Source: Arbacia lixula (taxonomy: Eukaryota > Echinodermata > Echinoidea > Arbacioida > Arbaciidae). From it: a stretch of 64,000 nt of DNA. A program made the position numbers and the translations under genes. Positions 24,017 to 36,236 of the stretch are shown in pieces (positions within the stretch are counted from its first letter, which is position 1; each line of letters begins with the position of its first letter). Where the stretch lies: positions 5,792,015 to 5,856,014 of the forward strand of contig OZ022597.1 in the NCBI GenBank assembly GCA_963669155.1, in the 5' to 3' direction. A model generated the notes under the pieces. That model saw only the letters and a program-made list of their open reading frames with translations. It was not told where the DNA came from and did not search any database.

Positions 24017-24156
24017 CCAGCATACAGCTCCTGGTTCCCTTTCCTGATGGCCGACGTCAGCTTGGCCATGTCCCTCTCACTGTAGGCCAGGATCGCCCCA
24101 GCCAAGGCACTCATGAAGGCACCGTATTTGCAGTGAGATTGCTTTATCACCACAGT
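24017..24156 (-). pseudogene. Fragment of a transposase exon (VVIKQSHCKYG exon)
   Basis: Translates on the minus strand to VVIKQSHCKYGAFMSALAG, then AILAYSERDMAKLTSAIRKG. This matches the copy 5 exon at 39610-39292. It is trapped between the LTR element and a LINE. It cannot belong to copy 2, whose own version lies at 25851-25533; it may be the remainder of copy 3 after copy 2 inserted. Confidence 0.8.
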
Positions 24157-25345
24157 ATAATAATAATAATATTCAATTCTTAGAGACGATGGTTTGATGA
24201 GTTCAGTAAGATAGACAGGAGCATTTCCACATAAGCATTTTAATACAAGAGTGAGGATTTTAAACTGAACACGAGCCCGTATCGGGAGCCAGTGGAGACT
24301 ACGTAGGATCGGAGTTATATGTTCAAATTTCCTTTTTTCGCGTTACAAGCCTTGCCGCTGAATTCTGTACACGGAGTTTATTCAGTTGAGTTTTGGAGAT
24401 TCCCAGAAACAAACCATTATTGAAATCTAAGTAACTAAATATAAATGCGTGAACAAGCCTCTCTGTGGTCGCTTTATCCAAAAAATGTCTCATCTTCCCA
24501 ATCCTATGTAGTCCCATGGCAGCCGATTTACAAATATTATCAATGTGAGTGTTCATGCGCAGATCATCTTGAACAATAACTCCCAGGTCACGTGCTTTTG
24601 AAACTGACAAAACGGGAATATCAGAAGCTGTTATTGACAGCAATGGTTGTAATTTATCACGAGGGTTTACTTGCACAACTTCAGTTTTTCCTAGATTTAA
24701 CTTTAAACTGTTTTGCAGTGACCACTCCTGTATTTCACACAAACAAGATTCAATTTGACTTATTACTGTGGCACGACTAGTACATTCTGGTATTGAGACA
24801 TAAATTTGGGTATCATCAGCATATATCATTTTGCCGATGCCACACTTCTCTATTACATTTTCCAATGGAGCCGTGTACACAGAAAAACATAATGGCCCCA
24901 TAACTGAACCCTGAGGAACCCCCTCACTTAAAACACATGGAGCAGATGCAGTGCCCTTGATAGACACACTTTGAGTGCGACTGCTGAAATATGAATGAAA
25001 CCAGTTCAATGCAGTACTTGTAATCCCATATTTTAACGAAAATCGATTAAGCATAATGTCATGGTCAATAGTGTCAAATGCGGAGGAGTAATCCAGCATC
25101 ACCAGCACCGTCCTCCCCCCTATCTGCTGCCAGGAGTAAGTCATTATAAATGCGGACCATAGCTGTCTCAACACTGTCTTTTCCTATAAGCTGATTGTGC
25201 TCTACCATGTAAACCATTCAGATCTAGATATGCATGTATTTGGTTAGCAGATACTCGCTCAACTAATTTCCCAAGAAATTTAAGCTTCGCTATCGGTCTA
25301 TAGTTTGCTAAGATCTCTGGATCCAAACCTGACTTTTTTGCATAT
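24157..25345 (-). mobile_element. CR1/L2-like LINE, 5'-truncated
   Basis: Reverse transcriptase on the minus strand: ANYRPIAKLKFLGKLVERV near the 5' edge, LDYSSAFDTIDHDIMLNRF, LSEGVPQGSVMGPLCF, MIYADDTQIYVS (catalytic YADD), LGVIVQDDLRMNTHI and ILRSLHWLPIRARVQFKIL at the C-terminus. It ends in a (TAA)n-type tail at 24157-24172. The frame is interrupted at least twice (N-terminal fragment and C-terminal tail lie in other frames). It has inserted between transposase exon fragments. Confidence 0.85.
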
Positions 25346-28165
25346 CAACTGCCTGTGATGACTTGAAAAGATGGATGCCATCAATGTCCATCCCGGCTGG
25401 CCCCTTGAATTCCTCGAGGATGGCCTCGACTGCATTCGCAGTTACCTGGAAAACAACAACAAAAACAAAAATAATCCACTTGATTCTTCACTAGCCTGCC
25501 TATCCCTAAACCCATAGGGGAAGAGATCTCACCTGGACACCACGAGTCAGGCGTCTGACATAGCTCTAATGCTGGCGTGGTTTGACGTAGCACAGGAGTT
25601 CATAATCAGCCATAGCCTGGTAGCGAGGATCTCTCCTTCTAGTGGCCGTGTACAGCTGGGCCAGGTCGTCGTCGCAGTACGCCAGCACCACACCTGCCAT
25701 TGCCCTCATGAAGGCTGCGTACTTGACATGCGTCTGTTTGATGACTACCGAGTTCCAGCGGTGGAGCCAGTGCCTAATATCCAGCCTCAACACCATGCCA
25801 GCCTCTAACCACTGCTGGAAGATCTTCTCGAGCCAGGAAGACCCACCATCTCTGTGAAATTTAAAAAGAAAAGCAAAGAAAAGGGGACAATACGGATGAT
25901 GAGATTGTGAAAATCCAGCTATACACATAAGATTATATCGCATTGAATTTACTACTCACCTGCAACAGTTGGTGTCGGTGTACAGAATCTTGGGGGGAGG
26001 TACATTGCTCTCCTGAACCGCGCCATTAGTCCTCTGGCCATGGGCGCGTAGGCTTCCTCCGATTTGGAGGTGGTCACGCTGGTGGTTACAAACTGGCCAA
26101 ACTCATTTAGCACACTTGTTAGGTAATGCATGGTGTCAGCACCTTCCCCATAGACCTTCTTCAGGATCTGGAAGAAAATTAGTTAAACAAAAAACAATTA
26201 GGAAAATATACCCAAGTTGTATCCTCTGTAATTTACATGTATGTGTTTTTTTATATCAAAAGACTTACTTGTCTCGTGCCATCAATGCACAGAATCTCCC
26301 CTGTCTGGCTGAGGATAGCCTCTCGATAGCCGGGGATCTGCTCCATCTCCATGATGAGCAAAGCTCGGCGGAGAACACAGGGACACGGCATCTTGGGTTG
26401 GGGGACAGGCGGAACGTAGCTTCCCTCTTTCTTCATGAAGGGCAGGATCCCAGAAGGTGCGCGGTGGGCAGCATACAGCACCATCTGGTACATCCCTCTC
26501 CTGGTCGCATACCAATCGTCATGCCCTTCCTGCAGGACACCGTGTAACTTGCTCATTGACATGGAGTTTACGCGATCCTTGAGGAAACGCACTACCTCCT
26601 TGTCAACCGCACGTTTCCCACATATCACTGCAGGAAATGACTTGGCAAACGGAAGCGGCAGGTTCATCAGGATAGATGGACTGCTCGCGTTCCACCTGAA
26701 CTGCACATCCTTGCCGGTCCTCTCCCGCTCCTTCATGCAGTGGTAGCACTGAAGCATTTCAGTGAGCAGGGTATAAAAGCCACTGAAAGTCAACACCTGT
26801 GAAAATAGAAACAAGAGAAAAACAAAGATTTCAAATGAAATTTTGCAAAATGGCAAATTGTTTTTGTTTTTTTTTTTTTTACAAAGAAGAAATTAAAATT
26901 AATTGAGTCTTACCTGTCTTGCTTCTCGAGCATAGCCACTTTTTGCGAGAAAGGCATCTGGCGGGGCGTGGCATTCTCTGTTGGGGCATCGAATCTTGAG
27001 CTCGAGCACTCCAACCGGCCGCCAGAAGAAGATCTTGGTTGCAAAGTAAGAAAGCATGGAGGGCATCACCGATTCAAACCTGTGTTGAGGGGGCCGTGAA
27101 AATTCCATCTGTTCTTTCAGCACCAGCCTGCTTCCAGCCTTGTTGAAAAGGCCATGTGGCCCATCACTCTTGGCCCATGGGAGGTTTGCGGCTGGCATAC
27201 ACTCATCCCAGTGCTTTAGCCACCCCTCAAACGAAGCTGAAGATGATGACGATGGTGACGCTGATGTCGATGTCAATGGCTTCATCAGTCTCTCCGCTGT
27301 TGTGAGGGAGGTCACCACGTGCACATCTGATTCGTGGAGGATGTCGTCTGAAGACAAAAGAAATTAATGAAATGCTCATTATTAGTTATCTCGATGATAA
27401 CAGTGAATAAACAGATATTTGTATGTTTCATTAAAGAAATAGATAAAATAATTTTAATCAAAATTTCTTACCTGCATGTGACAATAGTGCCGCATCATCG
27501 ATGTACTGCTCCTCGAACATGACCAGAGGGACTGTGGTGGAATCCACAGGCTTCTTTTTCTGTAAGGAGAAAAGTAAAAATTATAGCATGTTTTGCAAGT
27601 ACTAACGGGATTGGGTTTACTCAAGATTTTATTTATTCATTTATTTCTTTTTTTTGGTCTTATTCAGTAAAGTTTGATTTTATAGGAATACACTGACCTG
27701 TTTGTGAAGGGATGGCGTCAAACTCGCACACGTCTAGAAAGTGGGCAGCCAGCCACACGCTGTATCCCACGACATTTGACAGCAAACATTGAACCGACTG
27801 ACCCATGTATTTCCCAAATGTCATGACCTCCTGCGTCCGCCACACCTCCCCAGCAACCTCTCTGGCTCTGGCCTCGGCAGTCGCCGGGTCCCGCCACACC
27901 TCGTTGATGATCTTAGGACAATGAAAATACCGCTCAGCCTCATTGGTACGATAGAGTCTCGGCTCCTCACCATTCTTGCCGGAGTACATCGGGATTACCG
28001 GCACGAAGTGCCTTTCCTGGTGGCGGCGGAGGTGCTGAGGTAGCCGGAACCTCTCAGTGTACTTCTCGCAGACGGGGTCTTCTCATCGTGGACCTTCTTA
28101 TGTCGGGTCAGGTTGGACTTGACCTTGAATTTCGCGTTGCACTCATCACATGTGTACAGCACCAT
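25346..28165 (-). pseudogene. Copy 2: decayed C2H2 / DUF6729-like transposase, 5' two thirds
   Basis: Likely exons: 28165-27698, 27559-27472, 27347-26914, 26796-26269, 26167-25960, 25851-25533 and 25445-25346. Recognisable parts are YTCDECNAKFKVKSNLTRH, FGKYMGQSVQCLLSN, FFWRPVGVLELKIRCPN, CIDGTRQ, ILYTDTNCC, RLDIRHWLHRWNSVV and EEFKGPAGMDIDGIHLF. The copy ends at the LINE junction, so the catalytic-Glu exon and the C-terminal exons are gone. There are frame problems in the second finger/first exon and in the 26167-25960 exon (208 instead of 209 bp). It has introns between the first two exons and at RQ|VLTF like copy 1, and at GVQ|VTA like copy 5. Confidence 0.8.
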
Positions 28166-28779
28166 GGTGTAGACATTGGTAGAATCTTCAGAATCTTCAG
28201 AAAGTTTAATAGCCCGACATCGTTGTGGTCAGCATCACCGTGATCATGGTACTATATGAGCAAACTGTAAAGAAATAAATACATAAAAAATAAAGAATAA
28301 TAATTCTGGGGAGAACCCACCCCCAGATACGCACCTGGATTGTATACAAGGCAATACTGATGCATACTGATCTACGTGCATATTTATTTGCAATAAAGAA
28401 TAAGGTAAACAACTCAAAAGACGGCCATTGAGAATCATATTTGAAGATTTCCACCACAAAAATCAATAGGTGGGACAATGTACATGATGTAAACGAACAA
28501 TGAGCAAAATGAGGGAGACAATGTTAAATATTTCGAAAAATATTGACTAAATTGGTATCAGACAAGAAGAAATCGGTAGTCAGAGGCTGAAATAATACAG
28601 AATTTAACGATATACAATTTGGGGAAAATTACCGACAAAATTCAATTTTTCTATGGGTATTTTTACGTGACTCAGGCTCGACGATGAACGGGCGACGTGA
28701 TATTTAATATTCATAAGTTGATGACGTACCGGTGACGTTCTCATCAATATTCATATCAGATCGAACAACGAGACAACAT
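28166..28779 (-). other. Non-coding leader of copy 2
   Basis: No reading frame of note. On the minus strand a block near 28449-28480 (complement of CCACAAAAATCAATAGGTGG) resembles blocks in the leaders of copies 1, 4 and 6. Confidence 0.5.
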
Positions 28780-28889
28780 CATTGGTCTGTTGCTCGAAGT
28801 CTTCTGCCACAAATCGAGCAACGGAACAACCAGATTGGTCGGTTGGTCGAGCAACGGAGCATTGTGATTTGTCTGTTGTACAACCGACT
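28780..28889. repeat. Subterminal repeats of copy 2, core TTGCTCGA/TCGAGCAA
   Basis: ATTGGTCTG-TTGCTCGAAG, AATCGAGCAACGG, ATTGGTCGGTTGGTCGAGCA and GTCTG-TTGTACAAC within 110 bp. Same scaffold as the other copies but with a different 8-mer. Confidence 0.7.
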
Positions 28890-28910
28890 AGTACTACCGC
28901 GGTCGGTAGC

Positions 28911-28993
28911 CTGGGCACACCGGGTGTTGTAGGCTTTTTGCTAAGTGGAAGTATGTCTCGCTTTTTTTTCTCTTACCCTCTACTCATTTTTTT
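28911..28993. repeat. Shared upstream block of copy 2
   Basis: CTGGGCACACCGGGTGTTGT, GGCTTTTTGCTAAGTGGAAG, then a T-rich run ending CTCATTTTTTT. Beyond it the sequence becomes copy 3 exon sequence at once, marking this edge as the outer boundary of copy 2. Confidence 0.75.
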
Positions 28994-30837
28994 CAGCATC
29001 CCAACGAGGATGGCCAGGCACATCATGCGCACTGCTTGGGCTAATTGCATCAGGATGCTGGGGCAAGTGGCATGCCATCTGGACTGCAGCGACTTGTCCT
29101 CTTTAGCCTGACAGTGGTGGCACTTGAGCCTTTCGGTCAGCAGGCTGTAATCACAGGTGAGCCCACACACCTGCCGAGCTACCGGGGCGTAGCCAGATCT
29201 TGTTAAGAAGCTGTTTGGTGGGGCAGGGCACTGGGAGTTCGGGCATGGGATCTTGGTGCCCATAACTCCCACAGGCCTCCAGAAAAAGACATGGGTGCTA
29301 AAGAACAGGGGCATGGAGGGCAGAGTTCCTTTTAGGGATGTGGGCAGAGGGGGTGGGGGAAAGTCCATCTTGCTCTTCAGGATGCTACGGGTAGAGGCAT
29401 GTCCCTTGCCAGAGACATACCTCTGTGGCTCCTCAAAGATGCCGTGAGGGCCATCCGACTTTAGCCAGTTCAAGTTTGGCAGGTACATGCCGTCCCATGC
29501 TTTCTGCCATTCTTCGACGATGTCGGCAGCATCGCAAAACCTTTCAGCAGCAGAGGGTACCTCCGTAATGAGCTGGTCCACAGATGTTACTGATGTATCA
29601 AATGGCACTTGGGATTCCTGAAGGACATTCTCTGAAAATAAAATTGAGAAAAATTATCATAGTAGGACAGATCTGAAAAATTAATCCATTTTCATCTCGT
29701 ACAGTTGTTTTCATTCTTGCAGTCTTTACAACTTCTTTTGGATTTCTTTAGTTTTCATTTTTCCTCAAGTGATGATAATGAGATTCATAATGTACACATT
29801 TATAATTTACAATTTCTGTAGTCTTGATAATGAACCACTTGAATAGATTTATTGTGATAACAAGTTTGACATTCAAGCCTTTACAAAATGTGTTTACGTG
29901 TACAAAGACACATGCAAGTGCCCCCCCCCCCCCCCCCCAACACACAACACACACACATTCACACTATGCTCACATGAAACTTACCCGCAAGGGCCAAGAG
30001 CTCTGCATCTTCAACATACTCTTCCGGCTGTTGCTTTCGCTGGTGCTTTTCTTTGCGTTTCTGTGAAGTTAATTGATGGAAATCAAATTTGAATGAACCT
30101 GATACAGTACATAGATAATGTAATTAATTAGTTAATTATTGAAGGTGCAATGATTAAACATCTGATAAACACCTTCCCTGAAATGAAAACAAAATAAAAT
30201 GACACAGCATGATACTGAGCATTAGTACTGAAAACAAAGCAGATGAATGAATTATGAAATTCCTATAGTATGATTTGAGACTAACCTTTTCACGTTTGTG
30301 AAGATGCATCATGATGCCGGGGAATGCCTCCACAAGCTCCAACAGGTGCTCCTTCTGCCATCTTAAGACAGGACTTTTTTCACCAGAGGCCTTGAACTCA
30401 TCAAGGAGCTACACGACGTACCTCACATCGTTTTCTAGCAGCCACTTAAAGTGCTGCCCTGCGTACTTCCCGAAGGTCAAGACGATGTTGCCACGCCACA
30501 GCTCCTTTCCCAACCTCTTGGCCTCCTTCTCTGCCGTTGACACATCCAGCCAGATTGAGTCCACTGTCTTGTCCTTCTGGGAGCCAACAGTCTCGGCAGC
30601 ACTGGTAAAATTTAGAAGAGCTTCACCACTCTTATACTGTCAGATTTTTGGATGAAGGTGTACCTTGGTGTGGCGATCCAGGTTTTGTTTCAGGGTGAAC
30701 TCCTTGCCACATGTACCACAACGATGGCCCTTCTCCTCATGTATCTTCAGATGCCTTGTCAGGTTAGACTGTGTGGTAAACACCAGTCCACACTCTAGAC
30801 ACTTGTGTGTCATTGAAGGTGAAACTGCCGTCTCCAT
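28994..30837 (-). pseudogene. Copy 3: 5' third of a transposase gene, interrupted by copy 2
   Basis: Exons: 30837-30286, 30060-29985 and 29631-28994. It begins METAVSPSMTHKCLECG with two C2H2 fingers (TTQSNLTRH; TLKQNLDRH), then FGKYAGQHFKWLLENDV, then a DUF6729-like region (DFPPPPLPTSLKG, FFWRPVGVMGTKIPCPN, CHHCQAKEDK). An in-frame stop follows the second finger (after HLHPKI), and another lies in the WLLENDV region. The DUF6729 region is continuous across the site where copies 1 and 2 have an intron. The homology stops at 28994 inside that exon, where the copy 2 boundary block begins. Confidence 0.8.
29923..29962. repeat. Poly-C run plus (CA)n in a copy 3 intron
   Basis: About 16 C followed by CA-rich dinucleotides, inside the intron between 29985 and 29631. 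Confidence 0.9.
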
Positions 30838-31160
30838 GGTAACCTGAATTTGAAGTTAATTAAACAAAAATCCATCATTCTTTCATCTACACGTAAGTTC
30901 TAGTGTCTAACACATACCATTTACCTCTCAACTCAAATTCACACACACACTGAAAAACATGGTCATCGTCATGACTTTTTGGAGCCTCATCAAAGGGGCC
31001 TGACACCCCATTTCATCAGTTTCACGTTCAGAATATGTGCAGCAATAGTATACAGCACGGCTAAATAAACACAATTTCCTAAAACACCCGAAATATGGAT
31101 AAAAAGTGTAAGTTACTTTCGCTGAAGTGGATGCCGTCCCTGCAAAGCGGGTCTTCCTCA
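30838..31160. other. Junction sequence between copies 3 and 4
   Basis: No subterminal repeats or shared boundary block like those of copies 1, 2, 5 and 6. Copy 4 homology stops near 31161. This suggests that copy 3 lost its 5' end or that the two copies were joined by rearrangement. Confidence 0.5.
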
Positions 31161-32874
31161 CCAATGTACCATTCATCGTGGCGCTGCTCCACGTAGCGGT
31201 GCACCTTGGTCATGGACACGGCGTTAAGGCGATCCTCCAGCATACCTGCCACAGCCCGGTCTATTGCCCTCTTTCTGCAGATGATCGCTGGGAACCGCTT
31301 CCTGATGGCAGGGGCCAGCTGCATCAAGATGCTTGGTGAGTAGGCGTGCCACCTGTATGGGAGAGGGGAGGGGTTCTGCTGCCTGGCTCTCTGGCAGTGA
31401 TGGCACTTTAGTCGCTCCGTGAGCACGGTGTAATTGTGCTCCAAACCGCACACCTCCCTTGCCACATCTCCGTAGCCGCTCCTGGAGAGAAATGAGCCAG
31501 AAGGGGCTGGGCAAGACGGATTGGGGCACCGGATGAGGGCTTCCATAACACCGACGGGCCTCCAAAAGAACACAGGTGTTGTAAAAAAAGATAACATCGA
31601 AGGCAGGGATCCTCGGATGGTGGTGGGCAGAGGAGGGGGCTGAAACTCCATCTTTGCCTTGAATACTGCTTTTCCAGTCTTGGCCTTGGCAGAGGCGAAG
31701 ATGCCATGGAGACCGGCGGACTTCAGCCACGGGACGTTGGGGGCAAAGATCCCTGACGGACCCTCCCAGGTCTTCTGCCATCCTTCAGCGGGAGGCAGCT
31801 CAAAAGGCCCGGCAGGAGCTGCTGCAGCACTAGCGGAGCTAGAGGTTCCAGGCGAGTCCTCAGGGAGGAGACTTCCGACCGTAGTCAGCTGGGTAGACAC
31901 ACCCATGACCTCTGATTCCTGCAGGACTTCCTCTGAAAAGAATAAAGAAATAATACATGCCTAATTAAAAGCCTAATTAAAAAGGAATTTTGAATTTACT
32001 TTTTCACATGTATTATTTTACATATATTAATTTCTTTCCATTTCTTATAGGAATAAAACATTAAAGAATGACTTATAGATTTCTAATGAGCATGAGGTTG
32101 ATAACAATATCTACCGTAAATATCAATGATGTACTCTTAAATATCATTGCACATAAATTGTTCTTAAAAGGCGAAAATCAATTTATGGTTTAGTCTTAAG
32201 AAATAAACCTTTCAACTCACCGGCAAGAGAATTTCTGCATCCTCAATATAATCTTCCCCAAAACTCTCCAGCTCAGCCTTGGGCTGGTCCGAGTCAGAGG
32301 CCTTCTGCTTCCTGAGCTTGGAGGCTTCAAGTCGCTGGTCTACCTTCTCCATCACCAGCGCGTAGTCCCTGGCGTACTCGAGCAGTCTCTCTTTCTGCCA
32401 CCGCAGCTCAGGCATCTTCTTCTCCCCCATCTCCGAAAACTCCGCCAGAAGCCAGACCGTCCACCCAACGTCATTCTCCAGTAGCCACTTGAAGGTCTGG
32501 CCAACGTATTTTCCGAAGCTGATCCGAAGCTGGCCCCGCCACAGTTCATGCTGGCAGCTCTTTGCCTCCTTCTCGGCATCCTCCTGGACGGTGCTGACCT
32601 CCGGCTTCGGATGGGCTGACTTCAGGGCGAGGGCAACCTGCCTTGCCTCCTCAGATTGGGTGAGACGCGCCTCCACTTTCAGGCTCCTTCCTTTATACAG
32701 TGGGATGCTTGGGTAGAAATGCATCTTCCTATGTAGCTGGAGGTTCTGCTTGAGGGTGAAGGGCTTCTGGCATTCCGGACATACAAACTCCTTCTCCCGG
32801 TGGGTCCTCTCGTGCCTAGTCAGATTTGACTTGGTGGAGAAGGAGACACCACAAATACGACACTTGAATTCCAT
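31161..32874 (-). pseudogene. Copy 4: 5' part of a transposase gene
   Basis: Exon 32874-32221 encodes MEFKCRICGVSFSTKSNLTR and a second finger (TLKQNLQLH), FGKYVGQTFKWLLENDVGW and an acidic end (EDYIEDAEILL). Exon 31932-31161 encodes the DUF6729-like region (EFQPPPLPTTIRGSLPSML, FFWRPVGVMEALIRCPN, CHHCQRARQQ, KRAIDRAVAGMLEDRLNAVS). As in copy 5, fingers and acidic linker share one exon. Joining the two exons by GT-AG gives a frame mismatch of one base, so it is probably inactive. All catalytic exons are absent. Confidence 0.8.
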
Positions 32875-33381
32875 GACTGCAAATTTAAATGAAATTGAGA
32901 AAGGCAAACAATAATCGTGGCAAAAGCCAATAAAATATTTTGTTGTGCATATCAAGTGAAAAAAACCGTAGAAAACTATCCAATAAACATCACACACACA
33001 AGGGGGCATCATTTCCTTCCTGAAAATTGAATTAATAGAAGTTAAAACGATGGTCACGGCGTAATTTAGGAACAGAAGGATGAATCTCCACCACAAAAAT
33101 GAATACGTGGGACTGCACGGCGATTGATAAATACAATATGGACCAAAAAGTCATTTTTTTTTCAACAAAATATTATCTTACCTCTACTCCAAGGTCAAAT
33201 GATCACTAAGCTTCGCTCGAACGTCCTTCACAATACAAGATGATGACATAAAATGTCAAAAAACAAAGTTTTAAAAGATTTAGCGATGCTATTGTAAAAG
33301 TTTCCAAAAGCAAACTTTGTGAATAGGCGCGGGATGACGTAGGGTGCTGACGTAGGCATATTAATCAGATGACGTCGGCAA
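32875..33381 (-). other. Non-coding leader of copy 4
   Basis: Contains, near 33085-33115, the block CACCACAAAAATGAATACGT, similar to those in the leaders of copies 1, 2 and 6. No coding potential recognised. Confidence 0.5.
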
Positions 33382-33516
33382 AGCTTTAGAAATCAAGCGT
33401 TTTGATTGGTCTTCTTTAGAATCAGCTGTAGAGAATTTCTACGACTTTCTAAAGCAGAGAGATCTGATTAGTCGGCTTTAGAGGGAATCTCGTAATTCTA
33501 TTTGTCTGCTTTAGAA
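33382..33516. repeat. Subterminal repeats of copy 4, core CTTTAGAA/TTCTAAAG
   Basis: GCTTTAGAAATC, GATTGGTCTT-CTTTAGAA, TTTCTAAAGCAG, GATTAGTCGG-CTTTAGAG and TTTGTCTG-CTTTAGAACC in 135 bp. The next CTGGTAGAGAAACTGCCTGG is shared with copy 5, but the GGTGTTGTAGG block is missing. Confidence 0.7.
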
Positions 33517-33699
33517 CCTGTAAGTCCCTGGTAGAGAAACTGCCTGGGAACGGCTCACGACCCCGCCAGGGACCTCGGCTTCGCCTGATCACTGGTGATC
33601 GCCGACGACGATCCCCCACGATCCGGTGTGGAACACGCCATCTACGATGAAGGACCATACATGTAGTGCGTTAAAACGCCCTAATAATCTGAACTGAAT

Positions 33700-34310
33700 T
33701 TCATTGCCTGCATGTTTGTCTGTCACTCTGTTTGTCCGTTTGTGTGCTTGTTTGTATGTTTGTTTCAAGTTTGTATAGTATTGTCTTTTCAATAATTGTC
33801 CTGTCTCTCTGTTTTTTGTGTTTGTTTGCTAAGTTTGTGCTGTATGTCCCTTTTGTATCTGTTTGTCCTGGTATTTGTTTGGAAGTTTGTGCTTTTTTGT
33901 TTGTTTGTGTTGCCGGTGTTTCTGTGTCCGTTAGCTCGTCTTCTGTCCTTCAGTTTGTCTGCACATTTATATACAATGTTTTATTGTCTGAATGTGTTGG
34001 CTTGTTGTTTTTTTTTTTTTTTTTGGTCTGCTTGCCCTTTGTCCTTTTGTCTATTTGTTTGCAAGTTTGTGTTTGTTTTTTTAATATCTCTCTGTAGTAT
34101 ATTTGTTCATTGTTTGTATGTTTGTTTCTTTGTTAATGTGTTTGTTTTTTGTTTGTCCATTGTTTAATTTATATATTTAGATATTCATTTATTGATCATA
34201 CACTACACACCAATAAAGAAACAAACCCACACACACACATACAAAACATACAAACATATCCATACTAAAACACACACACATACACAAATACACACAGACA
34301 ACATACCTTT
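33700..34310. repeat. GTTT-rich simple sequence followed by (CA)n
   Basis: 33712-34180 is a run of TTTGTTTG/TGTCTGTTTG variants with a T16 stretch; 34200-34310 is CACACA/ACATACA-rich. No gene. Confidence 0.9.
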
Positions 34311-34379
34311 TTTTTCTCATACAGCAAAACTATTGTTGAATTTAGCTTAAATATTTTCTTTGAAATAAATAAACTATAG

Positions 34380-36230
34380 AGTCAAATAAATGGAGTTTGA
34401 AGTGTCTTCACTTCTGTCTTCTGGTATTTTCTCCAAAAAATATAGATAATATATAAATATAAACAGCACAAAAATAGAGGTACTATCAACATAAAGATGG
34501 TACATTGGATTGGAATGACTAGATGAACTGACTTTGAACAAATGTTCATATTAGTATATAAGTACTTCCAACTTCTCACTATGGCACATAATATGAAAGA
34601 ATACCATGAATGAGTTAACATCATAAAAAATGACTTCTCATCATTTTAAAGGATTGCAATGACTTTGAACGAATGTTCAATATAAAAGTACTTCCTGGCC
34701 ACTTCTTGCTGTGGCATGTAATATAAATAACACGATAAATGCAAGAGTCAATATCACACTAATGTCCTCTCAGCATTAAGAAAATTAGGAATGATTTTGA
34801 ACGAAATGTTCACGTTTGACATGTCTATACTTCTGGCATTTCTCAATACAGACAATATAGATTTACAAATAGTGCAAAATAAATATATATGTACATCGAA
34901 CTGGAATGACTCGATGAATTGACTTTGAACAAACGTTAAAAAATGTAAGTACTTCCCAGCTGCTTTTCGCTATGATACATAATACGAAAGAACACAATAA
35001 ATAGATCTCGGCCGTGGATCCCGCGATCGCTGCAAAATTTTGCACGATGGTAGTGTGTGATGTAATCTAAAAAAATGTATATATAGATTTTCCAAAATAA
35101 CTCTTTTTATTTTATATTAGTAAATTATGCTAATTTATGCTCTAGATCAGTAAATGAAGCTCTAAAACTGCTGATTTTTGGTATAGATACCCTTTGTAGC
35201 ATTCTTAGCAATTGTACTTGAAAAAAATTCCCATATAAAAATTAATTTCTTATGTATTTTATTGTTTTATCAATTTCTTATGTATTTCTTTGTTTTTTCG
35301 ATCTTTTGCTGTGCAGTTTCCCCCCCCCCCCCCCCCCCGGGCTATATAGGGTTAAACAATTGCATTAACTGACTTTTTAAAAAAAATGTTGAAATATAAA
35401 AGTACTTCTAGCCGCCTCTTATTACAGTGTTAGATATAAATGAACATGATAAATGTGTTGATGTGACAAAATGACTCTACAGCCATTTAAATAACTGCAA
35501 AGATTTGAACAAATGTTCAAATATAAAAGTACTTCCTGGCTGCTTCTTACTACGGCATGTAATGTAAAATTACACAAAAAATGAGGTAATATCACAAAGT
35601 GACTTCTCAGCCATTTAAACAATTGCACTGACTTTGAAGAAAGTTCAAATATAAAAGTACTTCCAAATTCCAAACCACTTCTTACTTCATCATGTAATAT
35701 AAAAGAACATGATAAATGAGTTAATATCCTAAAATGACATCTTAGCATTTTAAACAATGCATTGACTTAAATAGAACAAAATGTTCACATATAAAAGTAC
35801 TTCCTGACCGCTTCTAAGTACGGCATGTAATATAAATGAACAGGATAAATATCTAATAATTGACCCATCAGCATTTAAAATGATTGCATTGACTTTAAAG
35901 AAATGTGAAAGTTTGAAGTGTCTTTACCCGTCTTCTGGTATTTCTCAATCAAGATGTAGACAATTCAGAATCACAAATACATGTAGAATAAAATACTTGT
36001 ACTATCGACATAAACATGTACATCGAAATTGAACTACTCGACGAGTTGACTTTGAACAAATGTTCACATATGTAAGAACTTCCAAGCTGTATCTCACTGT
36101 GGCATACAGTATAAGAACACGAAAAATTTGTAAATATCACATAAATGACCTCTCATCATTTGAAACCACTGCATATCTTGTAAAAGAACCAAACTATGCA
36201 AAAAGCATGCTACCTCAAAGCAAAAATAGG
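34380..36230. repeat. ~130-bp minisatellite adjoining the copy 5 stop codon
   Basis: About ten imperfect units, 125-155 bp apart, marked by CTTTGAACAAATGTTCA, AATATAAAAGTACTTCC, GCTTCTTACTACGGCATGTA and TGACTTCTCAGCATTTAAA (near 34524, 34663, 34796, 34923, 35378, 35505, 35632, 35770, 35894 and 36049). The array ends within ~10 bp of the gene's stop codon, so it is probably the downstream subterminal region of the element. Confidence 0.8.
35005..35345. other. Non-repeat insertion within the minisatellite
   Basis: The 130-bp periodicity is broken from about GATCTCGGCCGTGGATCCCG to a poly-C run (35319-35338) and GGGCTATATAGGGTTAAAC. Possibly an inserted short element; no ends recognised. Confidence 0.5.
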
Positions 36231-36236
36231 GACATG

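Noticed and set aside
33732-34167. Hydrophobic Cys/Phe/Val-rich frames, apparently membrane-like
   Set aside because: Encoded by a TTTGTTTG-type simple repeat; no start context or conservation.
34380-36230. GAACAAATGTTC considered as a steroid hormone response element
   Set aside because: The half-sites are two bases apart instead of three, and no regulated gene is present.
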